Program-made: the position numbers and the translations under genes | Shown: in pieces, positions 1 to 6,355 of the stretch | Layout of the letters: the number at the start of each line of letters is the position of its first letter | Numbering within the stretch: the stretch's first letter is position 1 | The notes under the pieces: model-generated | The model's input: the letters and a program-made list of their open reading frames with translations, nothing else | The model's database searches: none | What the model was told of the DNA's origin: nothing | From: Cytophagaceae bacterium | Lineage (GTDB): Bacteria > Bacteroidota > Bacteroidia > Cytophagales > Flexibacteraceae | Assembly (NCBI GenBank): GCA_947464365.1 | Contig: CANHWS010000037.1 | Location: 1-17,289 of the forward strand | Direction: 5' to 3' | Length of the DNA stretch: 17,289 nucleotides

Positions 1-2088
1 ACCGCGCGCATCGAGCACAGGACTACCACTATTGCCACCAGTGGTATGATTGCTGGCGGTAAAGGCAACAGGCACAGTCCCGTTGACAGCATACCGACCA
101 TAGTCTTTAGTGGCATGGAGGTCCAGAAGACCCTTGGGAACATTAAACTCTTCGATGTCCGGATTATGTTTGGCCACAACGCCATCTAATGTAGTGTAGT
201 GCTTGTACTGGACGCCGTCTTGTGGGCTGTAGCCATTGACCTGGCCGTAAGCTACCCGAAGTGTGCTGTTAGCATCTGGGTAGTATTTGATGTTTGATTT
301 CTCCTTGTTCTTGGCACGGTTGCCTTCTAACATCAGGCCAGTGGCGGTCTCGAGCTGTTGGCTAAAGCGTTGATAACGTGGCACCAATGTGCTGGTATAC
401 TGCCGATTGAAGGCACGGAACAGGACCAAAGCTGGGTCCTTGCTGATTTTGCTGGTATCGCCTTTTAGCAGCATCTGGAGGCCCTTTTCGGCAGTGGTGG
501 CATTGGCCAGCAGACTTTTGCGATAGAGCTCAGCCGCGAGTTTGTCAAAGTCGCCATCATGTTCTTTGACCAGTTTCTGGAACTCAGACGTGTGGAAGGC
601 AGGGCTGATATCTTGGTAGTAGGCGCGGAGACAAATGGCCAACAATTGCCGCTCGACGGCTTCGTCGTGCTGCGGGTAGTACTCTTTGTTTTGGGCTGCT
701 AGGGACTTGAGTCGGCTGGCGACTTTATCAGGGGCTGGCGCCTGACCGCCCACCTTACGCATGGACTTGAGGGCATCCTCCCAGGTGGTGGCAAAGTTGA
801 GTAGGCCGTTACCCAAAATGGCCTCGCGGTAATAATCAGTAGCGAGGGCAACTGTCCTGAGGCTATCTGTCCAGCGGGCCAGGCTTGGCACCACCTCGGC
901 ATAGTTACGTTTATGACCCACCAAGTTGCTGATGGTTTCCGCTGAGTTGCTACTTGCCCAGTCAGCAAACCTACTCTCTTCTTTTAGTTTGGCATCTAGT
1001 GTCTTAAGCCTAGCAACGCCTTTGTTTTCGCCTTGCCATTTCTTCCAGGCATTGGCGATGGTGGCTTGAGCATCGGCATACATAAGGCGCAAACTTGGTG
1101 CACTTGCCATCGCAGCATCAATCACCTTGAGGCGCTGCGTCCGGAGGTTGATTTTGTACTTGTTCTGGACTTCCGTAATTAGCTGTAGTTGGTATGAGCT
1201 GATATACTCCTGTGTACGGCCCGGAAATCCATATACCATCGTGAAGTCACCCGGCTGAATGCCTTGCACCGAAATGGTTAGGCTACGTTGGGGTTGGTAG
1301 GGGACGTTTTCGGCACTGTAGGTGGCAGACTGGTTGTTCTTGTTGGCATAGATTCGGAAGATAGAAAAATCCCCCGTATGGCGTGGCCACATCCAGTTAT
1401 CGGTATCGCCGCCAAACTTGCCCACGCCGCTAGGTGGCGCACCCACAAGGCGTACATCACGGAAGGTTTCGAGCACGAAGGCGTAATACTCGGTGCCATA
1501 GTACATGGGACGGATCAGGACTTCGGTGCCTTTGTTATCTTCTTTGTTGAGCTGCTTGGTCAGGTCCGCAACACGGCTCCGCAAAGTGGTTTTGTCAGCA
1601 TCGCTCAGATTGTAAGGGTCTAGACCCTCGAGCAGGTTTTTGGTTACGTTTGTCATCGACCGCACAAAGCTGACGGTAAGGCCCGGGTTGGGTAGCTCCT
1701 CCTTGTAGTTCTGGGCCCAAAAACCATCTTGCAGATAATTATGCTGTAGGGTGCTGTGGTTCGCAATCTCTGTAAAACCACAATGATGATTGGTCAGGAT
1801 CAATCCATTTTTGCTGATGACTTCGGCCGTGCAACCTCCGTTAAACCAAACGATGGCATCCTTGAGGCTATTTTTGTCGTTGCTAAAAACCTCATCGGCT
1901 GGTAGCTGAAGCCCTAATGCCTGCATGCGGGCATGGTTCAGTTTCTCGAGGTAGAGCGGCAGCCACATGCCTTCGTCAGCATGGGCGGACAGCGGTCCTG
2001 CAAAAGACAAAATTGTCAGCAGGCCTGCCATGACCACAGAACGTGGGACTACAGAACGGAAGAATGAAGCAAAAAATCGGCTTTGCAT
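1..2088 (-). CDS. S46 family dipeptidyl-peptidase (DPP7/DPP11 type), 3' end outside window
   Basis: Exported serine exopeptidase that removes dipeptides from the N-terminus of oligopeptides, probably in the periplasm. The reading frame is open for 696 codons from the ATG at 2088 to the window edge. Residues 1-37 look like a signal peptide ending in SAHA, followed by DEGMWLP, the usual mature start of S46 enzymes. The trypsin-like catalytic residues are visible: TNHHCGFTEIAN with the histidines at 101-102, GDTDNW with Asp228/Asp230, and TGGNSGSP with Ser689 near the edge. The middle region (about 300-600) is the alpha-helical S46 insert. By family length only some 20-40 residues are missing. 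The residue that separates DPP11 (Asp/Glu specificity) from DPP7 lies about 18 residues after the catalytic Ser and is therefore just outside the window, so the specificity cannot be called. It lies 94 bases after lpxH on the same strand. No in-frame stop or frameshift was seen. Confidence 0.93.
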   Translation of the reverse strand, partial: MQSRFFASFFRSVVPRSVVMAGLLTILSFAGPLSAHADEGMWLPLYLEKLNHARMQALGLQLPADEVFSNDKNSLKDAIVWFNGGCTAEVISKNGLILTNHHCGFTEIANHSTLQHNYLQDGFWAQNYKEELPNPGLTVSFVRSMTNVTKNLLEGLDPYNLSDADKTTLRSRVADLTKQLNKEDNKGTEVLIRPMYYGTEYYAFVLETFRDVRLVGAPPSGVGKFGGDTDNWMWPRHTGDFSIFRIYANKNNQSATYSAENVPYQPQRSLTISVQGIQPGDFTMVYGFPGRTQEYISSYQLQLITEVQNKYKINLRTQRLKVIDAAMASAPSLRLMYADAQATIANAWKKWQGENKGVARLKTLDAKLKEESRFADWASSNSAETISNLVGHKRNYAEVVPSLARWTDSLRTVALATDYYREAILGNGLLNFATTWEDALKSMRKVGGQAPAPDKVASRLKSLAAQNKEYYPQHDEAVERQLLAICLRAYYQDISPAFHTSEFQKLVKEHDGDFDKLAAELYRKSLLANATTAEKGLQMLLKGDTSKISKDPALVLFRAFNRQYTSTLVPRYQRFSQQLETATGLMLEGNRAKNKEKSNIKYYPDANSTLRVAYGQVNGYSPQDGVQYKHYTTLDGVVAKHNPDIEEFNVPKGLLDLHATKDYGRYAVNGTVPVAFTASNHTTGGNSGSPVLDARG

Positions 2089-2182
2089 GGTGCAGTCGTT
2101 TGGTGTGATCGGTCTGGTATTGGCCCAAAGTACAAAGATCAGGACCCCAATAGCAAGTCCTCTTTGTTGATTATACTTTGGT

Positions 2183-3031
2183 TTAGGCGTTAAAGTACAG
2201 CAAATGGGTTGTTTGGCCGTCGTACATGGCATAGCTACAATGACCAAACCACTCACCTAGGTTGATGTAACGTGCCTCATGCACTTGTGTTTGGCCCGAA
2301 TTCGTTGCCTTTTCCTGGTCAGGTTGAGGGGCTGTTGTTGCCGGATTTACGACAACATTCATCGGCAGGTGGCGGTGGCCAAATATGTAATAGTCTTGGT
2401 GGTGTATCGCCTCTTGCTCTTGGCAGTAGGCATAAAGCCACTCAGACTCTAGCTGGATGAGGTGCTCGCGTTTGAGGTTGGCAGCACGGCTACCTTTAGA
2501 CCACCGGGTGGCAATACCAATGCCGATGTAGGGATGCAGAAACCCAAATAATCGCTGGCACACTCGGTTTTCGAACACGCGTTTGAGCAGTTTGTGGGCT
2601 TTATCACCTGGGCCTAAGCCGTCTCCATGACCGATCAAAAAAGTATGGTTGGCGATCTGGTATTGGCGTGGTTCGCGGACGATCTCGATACCAAGTTCTT
2701 GGCTAAAGTAGTCGAACATCCACATATCATGGTTGCCCGTGAAGATGATGACCTGGATACCAGCATCGACCATGTTAGCCAGCTGGCCTTGCAGCCGAAT
2801 AAACCCCTTAGGGATGACATCTCGGTACTCAAACCAAAAGTCAAAGATGTCCCCGACCAAGAACAGGGTATGGCAGTCGTGGCTTATCTGCCGTAGCCAC
2901 CGTACGATCTTATCCTCACGGGCACGGCTTGCAGCATGGCTTGGTGTGCCCAGATGGAAATCGGAGGCAAAATAAACTTTCTGGCCTGCCGGCAATGCGA
3001 TCTGGACCGTTTGCGCTTGGCTAGGCCCCAT
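2183..3031 (-). CDS. lpxH: UDP-2,3-diacylglucosamine diphosphatase (LpxH-like metallophosphoesterase)
   Basis: Calcineurin-like metallophosphoesterase of 282 residues. The LpxH reaction hydrolyses UDP-2,3-diacylglucosamine to lipid X plus UMP, a step of lipid A synthesis at the inner face of the cytoplasmic membrane. The metal-binding motifs appear in order: DFHLG (24-28), GDIFDFWFEY (60-69), GNHDMW (99-104), GHGDG (134-138) and FGHRH (217-221). The DFWFEY extension and the HPYIGIG segment after the fourth motif are typical of Bacteroidota LpxH-like proteins rather than general phosphoesterases. A short low-complexity insertion (about 228-250, rich in Pro, Gln and Thr) precedes the C-terminal strand. 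Its ATG overlaps the end of the LUD-domain gene by 11 bases, so the two are probably translationally coupled. The precise substrate is inferred from family membership; a related diphosphatase role is possible. Confidence 0.88.
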   Translation of the reverse strand: MGPSQAQTVQIALPAGQKVYFASDFHLGTPSHAASRAREDKIVRWLRQISHDCHTLFLVGDIFDFWFEYRDVIPKGFIRLQGQLANMVDAGIQVIIFTGNHDMWMFDYFSQELGIEIVREPRQYQIANHTFLIGHGDGLGPGDKAHKLLKRVFENRVCQRLFGFLHPYIGIGIATRWSKGSRAANLKREHLIQLESEWLYAYCQEQEAIHHQDYYIFGHRHLPMNVVVNPATTAPQPDQEKATNSGQTQVHEARYINLGEWFGHCSYAMYDGQTTHLLYFNA

Positions 3032-3683
3032 GATGATCAGCAGATGTTAGGCCAGAGTCATCGACCAAAAACATGACCAACTCTTTAGGGCCATGAGCAC
3101 CCAAAACTAGTGTTTTCTCGATGTCTGCGGTACGGCTTGCACCCGTCACGAGGCCGATCATGCTTGGTAGTTTGTCGCCATAACGCTGGGTTACGACCGC
3201 GAGTCCATCGCCAATGTCATCTACTAACTGGCTGGTGTATGCAACCACAATATGCGTGGGTGGATAGATGGTGAGGCGACGCCCGCAGAGCTGTTTGCTG
3301 GTCGTGATGAAGCTCCCGGTCCGGCCGATGATACACTCGCAAAATGTGATGCCAGCCTCAACGGCAGCCAGATCATTATCTGTATGGTCAAACGGGATGT
3401 TGCCTGCTGTTAGGATAACGGCCAAGTCTGGCTCCCATACTTTGACATGTTTGTATTGGCGCTCCTCCAAAAACTGCCCTATGGCAATCCGGAGCTGATC
3501 ATGATTGGCACAGGGGATCAGGATACCTTTCCGTGAGGCAAAGTTGTCGGCAAACTCTGTGACCGCGTCAAGGTCTGGGCGGGCATAGATGGGCTTGGAA
3601 TAGTCTGGCTGTGGCTGTGGGGCAGATGGGCTGTCCAGCGCCTTGCTGATACGATCCAGGATAACTTCGCGTGCGTTGCTCAT
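3021..3683 (-). CDS. LUD-domain protein (LutC/YkgG-like), orphan
   Basis: A 220-residue protein consisting almost entirely of a LUD (DUF162) domain, the fold of LutC in the LutABC L-lactate oxidation complex. Typical segments are visible: the central VEAGITFCECIIGRTGSF (about 109-126), the PPTHIVVAY strand, and the C-terminal GASRTADIEKTLVLGAHGPK, which in the family carries the conserved S-R-T-A-D-I-E and GxHGP patterns. The N-terminal 40 residues form a helix and a Pro-rich spacer. No lutA or lutB (iron-sulfur subunit) gene is present in this window, so a lactate role cannot be claimed from context; orphan LUD proteins of unknown function are common in Bacteroidota. The gene leads a two-gene unit with lpxH (11-base overlap). 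A palindrome that overlaps a -7-like box lies 24 bases upstream of the ATG. Confidence 0.88.
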   Translation of the reverse strand: MSNAREVILDRISKALDSPSAPQPQPDYSKPIYARPDLDAVTEFADNFASRKGILIPCANHDQLRIAIGQFLEERQYKHVKVWEPDLAVILTAGNIPFDHTDNDLAAVEAGITFCECIIGRTGSFITTSKQLCGRRLTIYPPTHIVVAYTSQLVDDIGDGLAVVTQRYGDKLPSMIGLVTGASRTADIEKTLVLGAHGPKELVMFLVDDSGLTSADHHGA

Positions 3684-3706
3684 GATGATGCAAAGCTAAG
3701 GCCTAG

Positions 3707-3726
3707 ACCATCAAAATTGATATGGT
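3707..3726 (-). promoter_or_regulatory. imperfect palindrome over a -7-like box upstream of the LUD gene
   Basis: On the plus strand this 20-base site has outer arms ACCAT and ATGGT and an inner CAA/TTG pair. Read on the minus strand it contains CAATTTTG (3719 to 3712), which differs from the Bacteroidota -7 box TAnnTTTG only at the first base. A start site about 7 bases downstream would give a leader of roughly 20 bases before the ATG at 3683. The symmetry suggests an operator overlapping the promoter. This is inference; no clear -33 element was found. Confidence 0.3.
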
Positions 3727-3782
3727 GCTTTAGGTTCAGGCTCCAGTTTTGGTGACAGGACCTGCAAGAGGCTGCATGGGGC

Positions 3783-4766
3783 CTAGCCTAATTGGTCAGC
3801 GAGCTGAAAAAACACACCTTCTTTGAGGGCATAAACACTTGCCAACAAGCGTTTGAGGCCGAGGCGCTGCAAAACGTAGCGTAACATCAACATGGCCACC
3901 ACACTCATATCCGCCCTAAGCTCGATCATACCCGGGACGGCCAAGCGCTCGGCTTTGTTGAGGTAAGACAGCTCTTGCGCCAGGATATAAACAGTAGAAA
4001 GTGGCAGCTCCTCCCAAGACGAGTCCTCGAATGGGTGATGTTCGGACTGCAGCTTAAAGAAACACATATCAGCCAAGGTCTCGAACGTACCAGCTGAGCC
4101 GATCAGGGTATCTGGCTGGTATAGGTCCGCAGCTTGCCAAAGGGCCTGGAGGTTCTTCTCGAGCCAAGCCTCAAGGGCTGCCACTTGACCTGGGCCTATT
4201 GGGTCTTGCTGCATAAAGAGGTCCATTAGGCGCTGCCCACCGACCTCAAAACTCTGCTGCCAAAGGGCCCCGTCTGCATTGGCGATGATAAACTCTACAC
4301 TACCACCACCGATGTCCATAATTAAGGATGGAATAGGTGGCAACGCATAACTATGACGGACACCGTTGTAGATCAAATCAGCCTCGCGTTCCCCGTCGAT
4401 GATGCTCACGGCAATCCCTGTTTCGTCCTGGATGCGTTGTGCGACAGCTTGGCCATTTTGGGCATTGCGCATCGCACTGGTGCCAAACGCTTGGGCGCTA
4501 CTAGGAGAGAGGCCAAACTCCGCCATCTTGGCCACAAAGCTGTGCATGGCTGCCATTGCTCGTTCGATGGCGGTGGGCGCTATCACCCCAGCTGATATAC
4601 CGCTCAGTCTTTGGGGTTGATCAGAGGCCACTTCATGGTCTGGTTTGCCGAGCCTAACACCAATCTTTTCGGCATAGAGCTGATGCATCTTGTTGCCGTC
4701 CAGCTCTGCAATCAGCAGATGGAAGGTGTTGGTACCTAGGTCAATGACGGCATAGCGTTGTGGCAT
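3783..4766 (-). CDS. Ppx/GppA-family phosphatase (exopolyphosphatase-like)
   Basis: Member of the ASKHA-fold Ppx/GppA family, which hydrolyses inorganic polyphosphate and/or pppGpp in the cytoplasm. The phosphate-1 loop VIDLGTNTFHLL begins at residue 7. The conserved DGEREADL carries the candidate catalytic Glu126, and MDIGGGSVEF is the phosphate-2 loop. Next come the GSAGTFETLADM segment and a C-terminal RADMSVVAMLMLRYVL helix that ends in ASVYALKEGVFF. The length of about 327 residues is the short form, with only the two N-terminal domains and no HD domain. I chose ATG 4766 because family homology starts at MPQRYAVIDLGTN; an in-frame ATG at 4826 would add 20 unconserved residues. It lies between folD and the LUD gene, with its own candidate promoter upstream. 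Exopolyphosphatase and pppGpp phosphatase activities cannot be separated from sequence. Confidence 0.9.
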   Translation of the reverse strand: MPQRYAVIDLGTNTFHLLIAELDGNKMHQLYAEKIGVRLGKPDHEVASDQPQRLSGISAGVIAPTAIERAMAAMHSFVAKMAEFGLSPSSAQAFGTSAMRNAQNGQAVAQRIQDETGIAVSIIDGEREADLIYNGVRHSYALPPIPSLIMDIGGGSVEFIIANADGALWQQSFEVGGQRLMDLFMQQDPIGPGQVAALEAWLEKNLQALWQAADLYQPDTLIGSAGTFETLADMCFFKLQSEHHPFEDSSWEELPLSTVYILAQELSYLNKAERLAVPGMIELRADMSVVAMLMLRYVLQRLGLKRLLASVYALKEGVFFQLADQLG

Positions 4767-4894
4767 CTTGGATGTAATTTCGATTAGGAATAGAAAGGGC
4801 AGTTTGGGTTCAGAAAATGTAGTCATTACCAGCTGCCTATTGGAACTTTACCGCACTGGCATTGGTGCAATTGTTATCTGAAAACCCTAGCGGA

Positions 4895-4902
4895 CAAAAT
4901 TA
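4895..4902 (-). promoter_or_regulatory. candidate -7 promoter box for the Ppx/GppA gene
   Basis: On the minus strand this reads TAATTTTG, an exact match to the Bacteroidota primary-sigma -7 consensus TAnnTTTG. It predicts transcription starting near 4888, about 60 bases before ATG 4826 and 120 before ATG 4766. No convincing TTTG element lies at the expected upstream distance, so the site is only a candidate. Confidence 0.35.
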
Positions 4903-4928
4903 GGACCTAAATCCCGATAGTTGATTAG

Positions 4929-4948
4929 GTTGGACGGACACCGCCAAC
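4929..4948 (-). other. stem-loop after folD, lacking a U-tract
   Basis: The arms GTTGG/CCAAC and CGG/CCG close on the loop TGT, giving an 8-bp stem with one bulged base. It starts 35 bases after the folD stop codon, where a terminator would be expected. No run of T follows on the minus strand, so it is not a standard intrinsic terminator. It could be a mRNA 3'-end stabiliser or a pause site. Confidence 0.35.
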
Positions 4949-4982
4949 TAGGCAAGGTAACGACCTAGAAGATGACACTACC

Positions 4983-5876
4983 CTATTGGCCTGCGCCAAA
5001 AGCAACCCAGCCGTTTACTGTGTTCTGGATCAGGGCTGCGATCGTCATCAGGCCGACACCACCAGGCACGGGTGTAATCGCTGATGTGATCGGAGCCACT
5101 GCGGCAAAATCCACATCGCCAACAACAGCATAGCCGCTTTTTTTGCTGGCATCAGGCACACGGGTGATGCCTACATCAATCACAACAGCACCTGGTTTGA
5201 CCATTTCAGCCGTCACGAAACGTGGTTTGCCAAGGGCTGCAATCAGGATGTCGGCTTGGCGGGTATGGTAGGCTAGGTCCGGAGTGCGGCTATGGCAGAC
5301 TGTGACAGTGCAGTTCCCCGGATAGGCGTTGCGTTGCATCAGCAAAGCCATCGGCATGCCGACGATGTTGCTACGGCCAACGATCACACAATGTTTGCCA
5401 GCAGTCTCAACTTGGTAATGCTCCAGCATCTTGACGATACCGAGTGGTGTAGCGGAAACATAGCTCGGCAAGTTTTTGGCCAGGCGACCAACATTTTCGG
5501 GGTGGAAACCATCGACATCCTTGCGCCAGTCGATGGCATTGGTAACGGCAGCCTCACTGATATGGGCTGGCAGTGGTAGTTGGACGATAAATCCGTCTAC
5601 CTCAGGATCCTGATTGAGCTCAGCAACCACGGCCAAAAGGTCTGCCTCCGATACCTCGGCTGGCAGTCTGCGAATGGTGCTCTGGATGCCAATTTTTTCA
5701 GAATGGGCCGCCTTGCTAGCAACATAAGTCTCGCTTGCGCCATTGTTGCCAACGATAACAGCCACCAAATGTGGTGCACGTTTGCCACTAGCTACAGCTT
5801 GGGTTACCTGCTGCTGGAGCTGGTCTAGCAGGGCTATGCTTGCAATCTTTCCGTCTAATATCAATGGGCTGGACAT
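4983..5876 (-). CDS. folD: bifunctional methylenetetrahydrofolate dehydrogenase / methenyltetrahydrofolate cyclohydrolase
   Basis: Cytoplasmic enzyme that interconverts 5,10-methylene-, 5,10-methenyl- and 10-formyl-tetrahydrofolate, using NADP(H) in the dehydrogenase step, and so feeds purine and formyl-Met synthesis. All FolD signatures are present in 297 residues: Tyr51 and Lys55 in the YVASKAAHSEKIG motif, DGFIVQLPLP (94-103), KDVDGFHPENVGRL with Asp122, the dinucleotide-binding loop VGRSNIVGMPMALL, and the C-terminal TPVPGGVGLMTIAALIQNT. Tyr51, Lys55 and Asp122 correspond to the catalytic Tyr/Lys/Asp set of the family. The length is normal (family about 280-300) and the start ATG 5876 fits the family N-terminus. 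It is the first gene of the minus-strand series and faces a 479-bp divergent gap. The next gene begins after a gap with a stem-loop and its own candidate promoter, so it may be transcribed alone. Confidence 0.97.
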   Translation of the reverse strand: MSSPLILDGKIASIALLDQLQQQVTQAVASGKRAPHLVAVIVGNNGASETYVASKAAHSEKIGIQSTIRRLPAEVSEADLLAVVAELNQDPEVDGFIVQLPLPAHISEAAVTNAIDWRKDVDGFHPENVGRLAKNLPSYVSATPLGIVKMLEHYQVETAGKHCVIVGRSNIVGMPMALLMQRNAYPGNCTVTVCHSRTPDLAYHTRQADILIAALGKPRFVTAEMVKPGAVVIDVGITRVPDASKKSGYAVVGDVDFAAVAPITSAITPVPGGVGLMTIAALIQNTVNGWVAFGAGQ

Positions 5877-6355
5877 GGCTGGGGCTCTATCTGTTTGGTC
5901 CTATGGTTAGTCGGCACTTAGGGGCCTACGCCAACTTAAGGTGAGTAAGTAAAGGTCTGAATCTGCTCCTGGAACATTAGCTAGGCTAACCTCCCGGATG
6001 GGCCGCAAAGCTAGCATAGCAGGTGGGCATATCCCACGGATGCTATGTCTGAGCCTGCAGAATTTAACGATCAGATAATTTATAAGATCCAGACCACGTT
6101 ATGGCCCAAAAGTGGTACCGATACCTTAATTTAGCCGGTTGTAAAGTGTCAGGGATACTGGGGATTGTCTTACAGGCTGAGCCCAAGATTCAGAATACCA
6201 TACTCTGCCCATCTGACTGGCCCCTACCAGCCATTGCTTATTGCTAAAAGCCCAATCATTTGGTCCTGATGCCATTACCCAAATTGGCCTAACACGGACC
6301 TCCCCACAAACTAAAATCGAGTCCGCAGACCCACCTCCAACAAAGCTATAACCCC
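5877..6355. other. divergent intergenic region between folD and the PBP gene
   Basis: This 479-bp gap is where gene direction switches from minus to plus. It must hold promoters for both flanking genes, but I found no exact TAnnTTTG box with a partner -33 element on either strand. It contains a small inverted repeat (TTAGC-tag-GCTAA, 5977-5989), the larger stem-loop at 6015-6047 and an AT-rich patch near 6067-6090 (GATAATTTATAAG). Open frames here are short and resemble no family known to me. I saw no DnaA-box cluster that would suggest an origin. Confidence 0.5.
6015..6047. other. two-part stem-loop / imperfect palindrome
   Basis: Outer arms CATAGCA (6015-6021) and TGCTATG (6041-6047) pair perfectly over 7 bp. 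Inside them GTGGG (6023-6027) and CCCAC (6033-6037) pair over 5 bp around the loop CATAT. The internal loop is G on one side and GGA on the other. It lies 139 bases upstream of the folD ATG and 309 bases before the PBP start. It may be a structured leader, a protein-binding palindrome or part of a small RNA. There is no flanking T-run, so it is not a standard terminator. Confidence 0.5.

Noticed and set aside
4767..4826. 20-residue N-terminal extension of the Ppx/GppA protein, possibly a membrane or signal segment (LPFLFLIEI).
   Set aside because: Too short a hydrophobic run, and the conserved domain begins just after the internal ATG at 4766; more likely untranslated leader.
5877..6355. Replication origin at the strand switch.
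   Set aside because: No DnaA-box cluster, no AT-rich unwinding array and no dnaA/dnaN neighbours; only a change in gene direction.
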